From assembly GCA_012519255.1 (NCBI GenBank), contig JAAYQQ010000060.1, forward strand, positions 1-34,347: 34,347 nucleotides of DNA, read 5' to 3'. Source of the stretch: Methanobacteriota archaeon (GTDB lineage: Archaea > Thermoplasmatota > Thermoplasmata > Methanomassiliicoccales > Methanomassiliicoccaceae). The position numbers and the translations under genes are program-made. Shown here in pieces: positions 1 to 10,261 of the stretch; the first letter of the stretch is position 1, and each line of letters begins with the position of its first letter. The notes beneath the pieces are model-generated. The model did no database searches and was not told where the DNA came from. It was given only the letters and a program-made list of their open reading frames with translations.

Positions 1-748
1 GCTGCTAGGCATGCTGGTGATGGCCACCCTGGTCATCCCGGCACCGGCGGCTGCACAAGATGGAACAGATTTCTTGATCGAGATCAGCGGTCCGCAGACA
101 CTGATCACTGAGGAGAAGGCAAAGTATGTTGTGAATGTGGATGGCGGGCCGAGTGGTGACATCAAGTATGAAGTCACTGCCTCCAGCGGGGGCAGTGTCA
201 GTCCCTCAAGCGGCAAAACCAGCGCCAATAACTTTACCGTCACGGTGACCGCACCTGCCGACACGGGGAAGTTCATTGTCACATTCATCATCTCATCAGA
301 AGATGGTCTGGTCAAAAAAACCGCCCAACAGACTATAGAGGTCACCCCTCCAGTAGTGATCTCGGCAGAAGTGTTCAATAGCGGAAACGTCGCCGCCAAA
401 GACGTGCCGGTGGAATTCTATGCTGATGGGAAGCTACTTAACACTACTGCCGTAACCATCCCTGCCAATAGCACTTATACACTCAGGTATAACTGGTCGG
501 TGGAAAACCTATCTCCTGGCAAGCATACCGTGAAGATAGTCATTGACCCCGATGACCAATTCAGCCAGTTCTTACACTTTGCCAACAATACCAAGGAATT
601 CGAGAGCGCCTTCTATGTGGGTGATGGCGGTTGGGGAATTACCAATATTATCTTGGGCGTAGTGGTCGCCCTGCTTGCGATATTGGTGACCTATACATAC
701 GTGAGCAGGGGCAAGAAAAAGAAAAAGAAAAAGCGACCTAAGGCCTGA
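1..748 (+). CDS. Secreted/membrane-anchored protein with CARDB-like domain, C-terminal TM helix and poly-lysine tail (5' end likely outside the window)
   Basis: ORF 11..748 stays open to the window edge; hydrophobic start ..LLGMLVMATLVIPAPAAAQ; CARDB-like VFNSGNVAAKDVPVEFYADGKLL; TM IILGVVVALLAILVTYTYV followed by RGKKKKKKKRPKA. Confidence 0.75.
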   Translation, partial: LLGMLVMATLVIPAPAAAQDGTDFLIEISGPQTLITEEKAKYVVNVDGGPSGDIKYEVTASSGGSVSPSSGKTSANNFTVTVTAPADTGKFIVTFIISSEDGLVKKTAQQTIEVTPPVVISAEVFNSGNVAAKDVPVEFYADGKLLNTTAVTIPANSTYTLRYNWSVENLSPGKHTVKIVIDPDDQFSQFLHFANNTKEFESAFYVGDGGWGITNIILGVVVALLAILVTYTYVSRGKKKKKKKRPKA

Positions 749-835
749 AACCTCTTCGACCTTTCATTCTATTATGTTGATTTATTTTTTGCATATCAAC
801 AAATAGGGTGAGTTGAATAACTCGCAACGATAGCC

Positions 836-1159
836 ATGGCGGACAATGTTATCATCATCACTCAGGATGAATTGGACGAGGTAAGGAGCAACAATCCAAA
901 ACTGGTCGTGGATTGCTGGGCAGACTGGTGCGGGCCCTGCCGCCTGCTCACACCGATCCTTGAGAAGTTGGCCCAGGACTATGCCGGTAGGATAACTTTC
1001 GCCAAGATGAACGTTGACGAGAATCAGGAGGCGGCGCAACGTTTCAGGATCATGGCTATCCCTACCATCTTGGTTTTTAAGGATGGCAAGGTGGTAGATC
1101 AGCTGATTGGACTAATGCCTAGAGAGGACATCGAGGAAGTGCTGCGCAAGCACTTCTGA
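836..1159 (+). CDS. trxA: Thioredoxin
   Basis: WCGPC active site and thioredoxin fold motifs (VDCWADWCGPCRLLTPILEKLA, AIPTILVFKDG). Confidence 0.95.
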   Translation: MADNVIIITQDELDEVRSNNPKLVVDCWADWCGPCRLLTPILEKLAQDYAGRITFAKMNVDENQEAAQRFRIMAIPTILVFKDGKVVDQLIGLMPREDIEEVLRKHF

Positions 1160-1160
1160 A

Positions 1161-1778
1161 CTAGTACCTCTTGGACATCTCCTCTAGTTTGGCCTGCAAT
1201 CGAGCGGAGTTAAGCGCCACTGCAACCTCTCCGCGGGTCTTCTCCAACAGGGAACGAGCCACATCTTGTTTTCTGCGAATGGAAATGATGGCGTCAGGGT
1301 AGTCGAAGCGCATAAGCACCAGAAAGAGTTCTTCCATCAAGTCTAGATATTTACTGGCTTCATGGGGATCCCCCTCTCGAAGACGCTCCAATGCGAAGCG
1401 GCGAAGCTCACCGATAGAGTCTGCCAGGCCCAATAGATAGGCCGTGCTGGTCAGCCCCATCTCATCAGGGTCAGGCAGGTTCTCGCCATATACGAGGGCA
1501 CGTAGTATGGCCGCTTCAGCCAGTTCCTGCAATGCTCCCTCGACCAGCCCGGACTCCCACATCGCTGGATGGTCCTCCAACAAGCTGCGTAGGCGGTGCG
1601 CCTCATCCAACGCCTCGTGCATCGTGGCTTTTACATCCTCTCCCTTGTGAATGGAATGGACGATGCTGCCGGAGAGCCTGTTGATGGCCCTTGCCGACTT
1701 GATAGCGACCTCGCGGACCTGATCCCTCTCATCCAGTCTGGATTCTATGCGATCAGCGATGTCTTGGAGATTGTTCAT
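1161..1778 (-). CDS. Translin/TRAX family protein
   Basis: Translin-like pattern EAAILRALVYGENLPDPDEMGLTSTAYLLGLADSIGELRRFAL...YLDLMEELFLVLMRFDYPDAI..RRKQDVARSLLEKTRGEV. Confidence 0.85.
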   Translation of the reverse strand: MNNLQDIADRIESRLDERDQVREVAIKSARAINRLSGSIVHSIHKGEDVKATMHEALDEAHRLRSLLEDHPAMWESGLVEGALQELAEAAILRALVYGENLPDPDEMGLTSTAYLLGLADSIGELRRFALERLREGDPHEASKYLDLMEELFLVLMRFDYPDAIISIRRKQDVARSLLEKTRGEVAVALNSARLQAKLEEMSKRY

Positions 1779-1805
1779 GCTCGAAATGAAGGAAAGGTAG
1801 GTATT

Positions 1806-3131
1806 TCACGCTTTCCTAATACTTGCCATATGCTCGACCCGTCGGCTCACCAAATCCGCCTTGCCGATGTCATGGCGGACGTAGATAGCCTCGCCCCGAA
1901 CATGGCGGAGAGCACGCTCACATGCCTTCTCTGCCGCTTCGATAGTATCATCAATACCCACTATGCCCATTGATCTGGACGTGGTGGTAAGGATTCTACC
2001 ATCCTCTGCGCTGACCATGGCATAGTAAGCTCGCGCTCCCTCCTCGGCGATGGCCATCTCATCAACCTCTATAGGCTTCCCGGCCTGGGGCGCGGTACCA
2101 TAGCCCGTTGGGACGACGTACTTGCATACTGTGGCCTTATTGGCAAAAGATACGTTGGTGGATGACAGGGCGCCATCCACGATGCCTTGACAGATATCTA
2201 GGAATGATGAGCTCAGTATGGAAAGGACATTCATGGCCTCCGGATCGCCGAAACGAGCGTTGAACTCGATCACCTTGGGGCCATCGCGGGTGAGCATGAA
2301 TTGACCATATAGCACGCCTCGGTAAGGGTGCCCTTCCTCGGCCATTGCGGCAACGGTGCGCTGGATGACATCTAGCGCGGCCTGGAAATCCTCTTCCCGC
2401 ACAAAGGGCAGTAGGTGATTCTCCGCCGAATACGACCCCATCCCTCCAGTATTGGGACCAACATCCCCTTCATAGGCGCGCTTGTGGTCCTGCACAAGGG
2501 GCATGGGGACAACGGTGTGCCCGTCACAGAATACCTGCAGCGTGAACTCCTCTCCCACTGCCCGCTCCTCCAGGACGACGCTCCCTCCTCCGATATCTCG
2601 TCTGAAGATCTCCTCTAGATATTCGTAGACGTCCTGGAGATTCTGGAGATGCTCTCCCTGTATCTTGACACCCTTGCCTCCAGTGAGGCCAACCGGTTTG
2701 ATGGCCAGCTCGGTGTCTGATTCCCTTACGTAGCGTTTCGCCTCCTCCAGGTCGTCAAAGGAGGCGAATCGTAGATTTCCAGGAACAGAGTGGCGTTGCA
2801 TGATCTCGCGGGCGAAGCTCTTGGAAGTCTCCAGTCTTGCCGCCGCCTTGGTTGGCCCAACGCAACCGATGCCCTCTTTCTCCAGCGCATCAACCAGGCC
2901 GGCCTCTAGGGGGGCTTCCGGACCCATAACCGCGATCTCCACGGCCTTGGCCCTGGCAAACTCCACCACCTTGTCCACATCGGTTTCCTGAACTAAGCGA
3001 ACTTCTTGAGATAGCCGAGCGATACCGGGGTTGTTGTTCTTCATGGCCGAGAACACTTCAGCACCGCTACGATGCAGCGCGGCGGCAAGGGCATGTTCCC
3101 TTCCGCCACCTCCTACGACGAGCACCTTCAT
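1806..3131 (-). CDS. purD: Phosphoribosylamine--glycine ligase
   Basis: N-term MKVLVVGGGGREHALA; ATP-grasp IKPVGLTGGKGVKI; GPNTGGMGSYS; EFNARFGDPEAM. Confidence 0.97.
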   Translation of the reverse strand: MKVLVVGGGGREHALAAALHRSGAEVFSAMKNNNPGIARLSQEVRLVQETDVDKVVEFARAKAVEIAVMGPEAPLEAGLVDALEKEGIGCVGPTKAAARLETSKSFAREIMQRHSVPGNLRFASFDDLEEAKRYVRESDTELAIKPVGLTGGKGVKIQGEHLQNLQDVYEYLEEIFRRDIGGGSVVLEERAVGEEFTLQVFCDGHTVVPMPLVQDHKRAYEGDVGPNTGGMGSYSAENHLLPFVREEDFQAALDVIQRTVAAMAEEGHPYRGVLYGQFMLTRDGPKVIEFNARFGDPEAMNVLSILSSSFLDICQGIVDGALSSTNVSFANKATVCKYVVPTGYGTAPQAGKPIEVDEMAIAEEGARAYYAMVSAEDGRILTTTSRSMGIVGIDDTIEAAEKACERALRHVRGEAIYVRHDIGKADLVSRRVEHMASIRKA

Positions 3132-3171
3132 CCTAGCACCGTCCTATGGAAATGATAGGTGGTAAAAAAAG

Positions 3172-3828
3172 CTAGGCGTGTATATTGAGTGCTTTTAGCA
3201 GTTCATCGAGTCCCTCTCCAGTCTTGGCGCTGGTGCGGTACAGCTTCGCACCCTTCTTGAACCTGGCATAATCTCGGTCGAGAAGGGAGACATCGCTATC
3301 TACGTAGGGGAGCAGGTCGACCTTATTGAGCACGGCGACATCCGATTCCAGGAATATGAGGGGCTGTTTCCTGATCATGTCATCCCCCTCGGTCACGGAA
3401 ATGACGACCATGCGCTGGTCGGTACCCAGTGGAAAGTCAGCTGGGCATACCAAATTGCCCACATTCTCCACGAATAGGAAGTCCAGGGAGTCTAGGTCTA
3501 ACTGGTCCAGGGCGTGGTCGACGAGGTGGGCGTCAAGATGGCATTCCTTTCCCGTATTAACATTGATAGCCTGGATATCCGCGGCGCGAAAGCGATCAAA
3601 ATCATCCTGCCCGGTGACGTCGCCGACCAGCACCGCCGTCCTGATACCGCGCTTTTGCATTTCCACGGCCATGGTCTGGATCAGGCGAGTCTTTCCCGCG
3701 CCGATGGACCCCATGACGTCCAGCGACCGGATACCGTGGGAACGGAGGCGCTTATGATTGTCCTGGCCTAGCTTGCGATTCTCTGCCAGGATGTCTGCCT
3801 CGATAGTGATATTGGAAACCTTGTGCAC
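3172..3828 (-). CDS. hypB: Hydrogenase/urease nickel incorporation GTPase HypB (ORF opens at 3936; GTG at 3828 is the more likely start)
   Basis: GSIGAGKT P-loop; VGDVTGQDD; GKECHLDAHLVDHALD; FVENVGNLVCPADFPLG; NKVDLLPYV. Confidence 0.9.
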   Translation of the reverse strand: MHKVSNITIEADILAENRKLGQDNHKRLRSHGIRSLDVMGSIGAGKTRLIQTMAVEMQKRGIRTAVLVGDVTGQDDFDRFRAADIQAINVNTGKECHLDAHLVDHALDQLDLDSLDFLFVENVGNLVCPADFPLGTDQRMVVISVTEGDDMIRKQPLIFLESDVAVLNKVDLLPYVDSDVSLLDRDYARFKKGAKLYRTSAKTGEGLDELLKALNIHA

Positions 3829-4348
3829 GCCATGGGCTAGGGCGAGGGGACTAATAATCGTTGTTACGAAACATTCCGTAACATATGCTAAATGATCCTT
3901 GGGACCCAATGTGCCAGGATGTCTGCCAGCGGGCACATAATAGTTCGAATAAGTATCAGCGCCTTCGCGTGGATCATTAACGATAACATAATATTCTCCT
4001 ATCGATATTCAATGGATGCTGATGTAAGAGGTATGGAACACATGGTGAACAATGCCTGACCGGAACCACATGCGATTCACCACGCCCAGATCATTTATTC
4101 GTCATTGTGGTTGGGATGTTGTTCACTCTTTCGTCAGCATGCCCTTACTCTATCCAGGGATATGTCGTTCGGCCCAAGGTAGTCCTCTCAAGACATATTG
4201 CATATGCAGGGCGAAGAAACGGTCCTTGAGAAGATCAGTTTATGACCAACACGATCTTGCCGTCTTATCTGCCCATTATCAATCCCTATAAAGCCTGCAC
4301 CGCACACCATTAATTAAGGATAAACCGTATTTCGCGCTCGATCAGTCC

Positions 4349-5644
4349 ATGAGCTACTCATCCAATCTCCTTGAGATGTTACAGCGCCTCGGTGCTGCCG
4401 AGGGCGATCATATTGAAGTCAGGAGCGAGGGCCGCGATTACGCTGGCATCCTCATGCCCCACCATCAGTTCAGCCATCCCGATGTTTTGATTATCAAACT
4501 GGATAGTGGTTATAACATCGGCATACGCATGGGTCCGTCCTCCGAGATAACGGCAGTGCAGAAGGCTGATGTCAGGGAAAGAGGCCCACGAGCCTCATCT
4601 GAGAACAAGGGCCTCCCCCTCGTCGCTGTGCTGGGCACCGGCGGTACAATCGCTTCGTACGTAGACTATCGCACTGGGGCGGTACACCCCGCCCTCTACG
4701 CCGATAGCCTGATGGCGGCAGTGCCGGAAATCGCGGACATCTGCGACGTACAGGCAGACGTTCTCTTCTCCAAATTCTCTGAAGACATGACGGTGGAGGA
4801 TTGGCAGAATATAGCCGGCGAGGTCGCCGATCGACTGAACTCTGGCGTGGAGGGGGTCATCGTCCCTCACGGTACTGACACCATGGGGTATACTTCCGCC
4901 GCCATCTCCTTCATGCTCGGCGACATCCCCAGGCCAGTTGTGATCACAGGAGCGCAGCGCTCCTCGGATAGGCCATCCTCCGATGCCTACACCAATCTGA
5001 TCAGCGCCGCCCGTTTTATCGTCAACTCGGATGCAGCCGAGGTGGTTGTGCTAATGCATGACTCCTCTTCCGATACCTCTGCGGCGGTCCACCGCGCCAC
5101 CAAGGTCCGCAAGATGCATGCCTCCCGTCGGGATGCATTCCACAGCATAAACGCCCCTCTGGTGGCCAGGGTGGACTTCGAGGGGGAGATCGAACACCTT
5201 TCCCCATGCCGTAAGCGGTCTGATGTCAAGGTCGTGCCCAGGCTAGAAATGGAGAAGAACGTGTCGCTATTGCAGTACTATCCAGGCATGAGCCATTCCA
5301 TGTTTGAGAAGGTCCTGTCGGAAAACAGGGGCGTAGTGATCGCCGGCACCGGTCTTGGACACACATCTTCCGAGTTGTTCGGCGCGATTAGGCGCGCTGT
5401 AGCATCTGGCACCTTTGTAGTCATGACCTCGCAATGCCTCTATGGAGGGGTCAATCTCAATGTCTATGCCACTGGGAGGGATCTACTCTCCGCTGGCGTG
5501 ATATCGGGCGAGGACATGCTCCCCGAGACTGCCTATGTCAAGCTGATGTGGGTCTTGGGACAGACGGACGATGATGAAGAGGTCCGGAGGCTGATGACAT
5601 CCAATCTCAGGGGCGAGATAACCACCAGGAGGGAGATGCAATGA
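4349..5644 (+). CDS. gatD: Glutamyl-tRNA(Gln) amidotransferase subunit D
   Basis: Asparaginase-type motifs VLGTGGTIASYVDY and VPHGTDTMGYT; adjacent to gatE with ATGA overlap. Confidence 0.96.
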   Translation: MSYSSNLLEMLQRLGAAEGDHIEVRSEGRDYAGILMPHHQFSHPDVLIIKLDSGYNIGIRMGPSSEITAVQKADVRERGPRASSENKGLPLVAVLGTGGTIASYVDYRTGAVHPALYADSLMAAVPEIADICDVQADVLFSKFSEDMTVEDWQNIAGEVADRLNSGVEGVIVPHGTDTMGYTSAAISFMLGDIPRPVVITGAQRSSDRPSSDAYTNLISAARFIVNSDAAEVVVLMHDSSSDTSAAVHRATKVRKMHASRRDAFHSINAPLVARVDFEGEIEHLSPCRKRSDVKVVPRLEMEKNVSLLQYYPGMSHSMFEKVLSENRGVVIAGTGLGHTSSELFGAIRRAVASGTFVVMTSQCLYGGVNLNVYATGRDLLSAGVISGEDMLPETAYVKLMWVLGQTDDDEEVRRLMTSNLRGEITTRREMQ

Positions 5645-7497
5645 GCCAAGAGGTCAAAGTGGGACTCGAGATACATCAGCAGCTCGACACAAGGAAACTC
5701 TTCTGCGACTGCCCCTCCACCCTGGTGGAGGATGAGGGGGCGACCTTCCTGCGCCGCCTCCGTCCCACCCAGTCAGAGCTGGGAGAGATCGACCGGGCTG
5801 CCCTGGCACAGGCGGAGAGAGGTTTACGCTTCCGGTACCAGTCGCCCGCCTCGGCCAGTTGTTTGGTCGATGCCGATGAGGAGCCCCCTCATCGTGCCAA
5901 CCCTGAAGCTATTGAGGTAATCCTCACCGTGGCCGCGTTGTTGGATGCCAAACCGATAGATGAGGTCCATTTCATGCGTAAGCTGGTTATCGACGGCTCC
6001 AACACTACAGGGTTCCAGCGCACCGCCATGGTCGCGTTGGACGGCTCCCTGGAGGTGAATGGTCGTCGTATATCCATTCCCACTTTCTGTCTAGAGGAGG
6101 ACGCCGCCCGCAAGGTTGAGACAAATGGCTCAGAGATCACATATCGGTTAGATCGACTGGGCATACCTCTCATAGAGATTGCCACTGGTCCAGATATGCG
6201 CAGCCCGGAGGAGGTCAAGGAGGTGGCGCAGCGTCTTGGCTCCATCATGAGGGCCACCCGCAAGGTCAAGCGTGGTATCGGCACCATACGGGAGGATGTT
6301 AACATCTCCATCCCTGGAGGGGCAAGGGTTGAGATCAAGGGGGTGCAGGAGCTGCGTCTTCTTCCCACTTATGTGGAGAAAGAGATGGAGCGTCAGAAAT
6401 CCCTTCTTGCGATCCGAGATATACTCCTGAGCAGGGGCGTCCATCCCGCCGAAGAGAGAATTGAAGACCTCACCGAATTATTCTCGACCTGCCCATCCAA
6501 GATCATGGCCAAGGCGATCAAGAAGGGGGGCCGTGTATTTGGGGTGAGGCTCCCCGGGTTTGCAGGGGTTCTGCGATCGGCCGACGCCAGGCTTCGACTG
6601 GGGGCCGAGATGGCCCAGCGAGCCAGGGCGAGGGGCGTGGCTGGAATATTCCACTCCGACGAACTACCTGCCTATGGTATCGACCAGGAATATGTGGACA
6701 AGGTTCGTGAGTTGTTCGCTCTTGGTATCAATGACGCATTTGTGCTTTGTGCCGACGAGGAAACCATGGCCCGCGCCGGTCTTGCCGCCGCCATTGAACG
6801 GGCCAATGAGGCTCTGAAGGGAGTGCCGGAGGAGACCAGGGATCCCCAGCCCGATGGCTCTTCCACCTACTCACGTCCGCTCCCCGGGGCGGCGAGGATG
6901 TATCCAGAGACGGATGTCCCTCCCATAATGATCTCTCCGGAGTACATGGACACCATATGCTCGAATCTTCCAGAGCTTCCCGAGGTCCGCATCGAGCGCA
7001 TCGCCACTACCTATGGCATCCATGAGCAACAGGCCCGTCAACTGGTAAGGGAGGGCTGGGATGATCTCTTTGAGGAGGTCGCCAATGACAGCGAGCTCGC
7101 CGCATTGGCCGCCAGGACATTGACCTCCACGCTTGCTGAATTGGAGAGAGAGGTGGATCTTTCGACACTTGATGAATCATCTCTGAAGGAAGCATTCGCA
7201 GGCGTCACCGAAGGCACATTCGCCAAGGAGGCAGTCCCTGACATACTTAGAGAGATGGCCAGGGGCAAGGATCTGACCGAGGCCGTCGAGGCGCTAGGGC
7301 TATCGGCGGTAAGCGTGGACGAGGCCCGCGCCATCGTGGCCAAGATAGTCCTCGAACGCGAGACATTCGTTAGGGAAAGGGGACCGGCCGCGGTTGGTCC
7401 TCTCATGGGAGCAGTCATGGCCGAATTGCGCGGCCGCCTTGATGGAAAGGCCGCCAGCGAACTACTCCGCAAGGAGATCCAGAAGCTCCTGTCCTGA
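5641..7497 (+). CDS. gatE: Glutamyl-tRNA(Gln) amidotransferase subunit E
   Basis: GatB/E motifs KVGLEIHQQLDT, RKLVIDGSNTTGFQRT, LEEDAARK, IPLIEIATGPD; C-terminal GatB/YqeY-like domain. Confidence 0.96.
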   Translation: MSQEVKVGLEIHQQLDTRKLFCDCPSTLVEDEGATFLRRLRPTQSELGEIDRAALAQAERGLRFRYQSPASASCLVDADEEPPHRANPEAIEVILTVAALLDAKPIDEVHFMRKLVIDGSNTTGFQRTAMVALDGSLEVNGRRISIPTFCLEEDAARKVETNGSEITYRLDRLGIPLIEIATGPDMRSPEEVKEVAQRLGSIMRATRKVKRGIGTIREDVNISIPGGARVEIKGVQELRLLPTYVEKEMERQKSLLAIRDILLSRGVHPAEERIEDLTELFSTCPSKIMAKAIKKGGRVFGVRLPGFAGVLRSADARLRLGAEMAQRARARGVAGIFHSDELPAYGIDQEYVDKVRELFALGINDAFVLCADEETMARAGLAAAIERANEALKGVPEETRDPQPDGSSTYSRPLPGAARMYPETDVPPIMISPEYMDTICSNLPELPEVRIERIATTYGIHEQQARQLVREGWDDLFEEVANDSELAALAARTLTSTLAELEREVDLSTLDESSLKEAFAGVTEGTFAKEAVPDILREMARGKDLTEAVEALGLSAVSVDEARAIVAKIVLERETFVRERGPAAVGPLMGAVMAELRGRLDGKAASELLRKEIQKLLS

Positions 7498-7638
7498 TAA
7501 GGGGGAGCCACCTCTCCTTTCTTCGGCCGACTGGCTGCCGGTCCGCTCTTACCAGAGGCAATATTATTGAGGGTCCCGCTTCAATTATATTTATGGACTT
7601 CCGCCATCGGCTCGGAGGCCTTCAAGGGAGGTGAAGCA

Positions 7639-8013
7639 ATGACAAGGGACGTGGCGACGCCTACATACGGCATCAGGGCAGTCTATTCGACATGGCCATT
7701 CTGGCTGTCCCTGATCGGAGGGGTTCTGATAATAATCGAGGGAGTGGTCCTCGCCGTTGTTGGGCCAATACTTCTCAGTGGAGCCGCTGACCTGGGAATG
7801 GGCATGTTGGCCTTTGGGATAGTGGTATTCATTTTGGGAGCCATCATTGTCTGGGGAGCGTACAGCCTGCGAACGATTCCCATCCGGCATGTCATCTATG
7901 GCGCCATAATCGTGATAGCATCTATACTGGCTCTGGTGATCGCGGGAGGAGGATTCGTCATCGGCTCCATCTTTGGAATAGTAGGAGGGGCCTGGGCGAT
8001 AATGAAGGGTTGA
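7639..8013 (+). CDS. Small multi-TM membrane protein of unknown function
   Basis: ATG at 7639 preceded by GGAGGTGA Shine-Dalgarno; about four hydrophobic segments in a 124-aa protein. Confidence 0.75.
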   Translation: MTRDVATPTYGIRAVYSTWPFWLSLIGGVLIIIEGVVLAVVGPILLSGAADLGMGMLAFGIVVFILGAIIVWGAYSLRTIPIRHVIYGAIIVIASILALVIAGGGFVIGSIFGIVGGAWAIMKG

Positions 8014-8039
8014 CCACAAAGCCATCGGCGATGTATGCA

Positions 8040-8642
8040 CTATTTGGTCTGCTCTGCGCCCTTTTCCTTATATTGGATGGGCGTGAGCTCCTCCACCCAC
8101 AGCTCTTCAAAGAAGAGTCTGCGTCCGCCTAGCCGGGATCGCTGGAATGGGGAGAGAGCGCTCTCCAGTGCAGTCTTCTCCATCTCTGTGGACAGCAGGA
8201 GCACGATCTTGCCCCCGGGGCGCAGATAATGTGGGGCATCCTTTAGGAAAGCAGCGGTGATGGCAACTCCATCCGGGCCGCCTGCCCAGGCGAGACTCAT
8301 GAGATCATCCCTCTTTCCGGGGCAATATGGTGGGTTGAACACTATGGTGTCGAATCTCTCGGTGATCTTCGCAAAGAGATTACTTTCAATGACCTCGCCT
8401 GGAAGGCCGTTGCGCCGGAGGTTGGCCAGGGTGCATTTTACCGCCTTGGGATTTATGTCGGCGGCGGTCACCCTGGCACTGGCGGCGGCAAGATGACAGG
8501 TAATGAGGCCGGTTCCTGGCCCCATCTCCAGAACGCGCGCCCCCCTTCCAACATTCAATAGGTCGAGCAGGAGAAAAGTATCTTCAGAAGGGGGATAGAC
8601 CTCCTCACACTCGATGATATTAATCTCTCTTTGATATTGCAT
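8040..8642 (-). CDS. HemK-related (HEMK2/MTQ2-like) protein methyltransferase
   Basis: VYPPSEDTFLLLD, VLEMGPGTGLITCHLA, FNPPYCPG. Confidence 0.9.
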   Translation of the reverse strand: MQYQREINIIECEEVYPPSEDTFLLLDLLNVGRGARVLEMGPGTGLITCHLAAASARVTAADINPKAVKCTLANLRRNGLPGEVIESNLFAKITERFDTIVFNPPYCPGKRDDLMSLAWAGGPDGVAITAAFLKDAPHYLRPGGKIVLLLSTEMEKTALESALSPFQRSRLGGRRLFFEELWVEELTPIQYKEKGAEQTK

Positions 8643-8740
8643 GCATCTATCTCCGATACCCGCAATCGGTATAATGGAAAGGTGCTAGGCGCGCCCCCAA
8701 TCGAAACCGACTTATCCCTTCTATATGATGCGCATCGGTC

Positions 8741-9646
8741 ATGGAGCTCGCTTCTCTATTGGTATTGGCCATAATCATTGTCACCTTATACATCGGTTCC
8801 CGGAAGCGGTTCGAGCTGACGCCCGTGCTCATGCTCAGCAACCTAATAATCTTCTTCATAGAGATACTGACTGCTCCTGGGATGTCCTACATCATCTACT
8901 CGCCAGTGGTGCAGGATCTGGCTTTTCAACCCATTGATCTAACCAATGGGAAATTCTACACGCTTTTCACTTCGATGTTCCTGCATGGCGATTTTGTAGC
9001 CCATCTGCTAGGCAACATGCTCTTCCTATTCCTGCTGGGGAGCCCCCTTGAACAACGCATAGGCAAAGGCCGTTTCGCCGCCGTATATTTCATTGCTGGC
9101 CTGGCTGGCACGCTGGTTATGGGGTTTATTGAGGTGGACAATCCTTTCATACTGGTGCTCGGCGCCTCTGGAGCCATCTCGGGAGCCATGGGGGCCCTCA
9201 TGATACTCTATCCACGTGACCAGATACCGATGATGGTGGGGCCTCTATTGCTGCCTCGCGTGCCGGTTTGGCTTGCCGCATTGAGCTGGTTCCTTTTGTC
9301 AGTGTTCCAATTCGCCGTTCTCTCCAAGAGCGGTGTGGCCTGGGAAGCTCATCTGTCGGGTTTCATTGCCGGCGCAGTGGTTGCCAGAGTGCTTGGCCGC
9401 AAGGAGGTGGCTCGACAAGAGGCCGCGTCCAAGCCCTCTGACCTCTCTGCTCTGGAACCTCTAGCCACCACGCCATCGCTACGCAATGCCCTGGACATGA
9501 TCCAGAAGGAGGAGAACAGTGACATCCGCAGGGCCTGGCTAGAATACTTCGCCGAGCATGCTCAATGCCCTCAATGCTCTGGCAGAATGCGGTACCAGAA
9601 CAACAAGTTAATATGCCCCTGTGGGCAGGAGTTCAATGTCAGATGA
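8741..9646 (+). CDS. Rhomboid family intramembrane serine protease with C-terminal zinc ribbon
   Basis: HLLGNMLFLFLLG, catalytic GASGAISG, catalytic His in EAHLSGFIAG; C-term CPQCSGRMRYQNNKLICPCGQEF. Confidence 0.9.
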   Translation: MELASLLVLAIIIVTLYIGSRKRFELTPVLMLSNLIIFFIEILTAPGMSYIIYSPVVQDLAFQPIDLTNGKFYTLFTSMFLHGDFVAHLLGNMLFLFLLGSPLEQRIGKGRFAAVYFIAGLAGTLVMGFIEVDNPFILVLGASGAISGAMGALMILYPRDQIPMMVGPLLLPRVPVWLAALSWFLLSVFQFAVLSKSGVAWEAHLSGFIAGAVVARVLGRKEVARQEAASKPSDLSALEPLATTPSLRNALDMIQKEENSDIRRAWLEYFAEHAQCPQCSGRMRYQNNKLICPCGQEFNVR

Positions 9647-10221
9647 TCTCCGTTCAAGTTGTATGCCCCGGCCTCCTGTGCAGAGATAAGGGAATGATAA
9701 GAGAAGCACACTCTACCGCTACCCTGATCCTTACTCCTGAAGCAAACATTCTGGTAGACACTACCAGCCGGGAATGGCGAAATCGGCTGCTCAGCGGACT
9801 GGATGGTGTTGGTCTATCACCTTCTCAGATAGACATTGTCATTCTCACCCACCTGCATCATGACCATGTCGGCAACGTTGACCTGTTCCCCCGCGCTCGC
9901 AAGCTGGCACACCAGGAAGAGAGCCCTGGGGCGGGCCTTGAGAAGATCAGCGATGACTATGAGGTGGTTCCAGGAGTGTCATTGCTACACACTCCTGGCC
10001 ACACCAGGGGCAGCATGAGCGTGGTTGCTCGGACGGCGGATGGGGTGTACGTCATGGCGGGCGACGCCATTCCCACGCGGGACAATCACGACCGCTGGCT
10101 CCCCCCAGGCCTCAATTATGATCCAACGATAGCATTGGCCAGTATGGAGCGCATCGTGAGGATGGCCGATCTCATCGTGCCCGGACACGGCATAGCATTC
10201 CCCTCCCGTTCCAAGCGATAA
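9643..10221 (+). CDS. Metallo-beta-lactamase fold hydrolase
   Basis: HLHHDHVGNVDLF, HTPGHTRGSMSV, AGDAIPTRDN; ATG at 9643 overlaps the rhomboid stop codon. Confidence 0.9.
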   Translation: MISVQVVCPGLLCRDKGMIREAHSTATLILTPEANILVDTTSREWRNRLLSGLDGVGLSPSQIDIVILTHLHHDHVGNVDLFPRARKLAHQEESPGAGLEKISDDYEVVPGVSLLHTPGHTRGSMSVVARTADGVYVMAGDAIPTRDNHDRWLPPGLNYDPTIALASMERIVRMADLIVPGHGIAFPSRSKR

Positions 10222-10261
10222 GTATATTTTTCGGTAAAGTGCATGGATTGGCTGGATCTAT

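Noticed and set aside
4052-4291. 79-aa plus-strand ORF between hypB and gatD
   Set aside because: No recognisable motif and a composition typical of random translation; left unannotated.
7591-8040. 149-aa minus-strand ORF antisense to the small membrane protein
   Set aside because: The opposite strand has a good Shine-Dalgarno and TM pattern; the antisense translation is low-complexity polar sequence.
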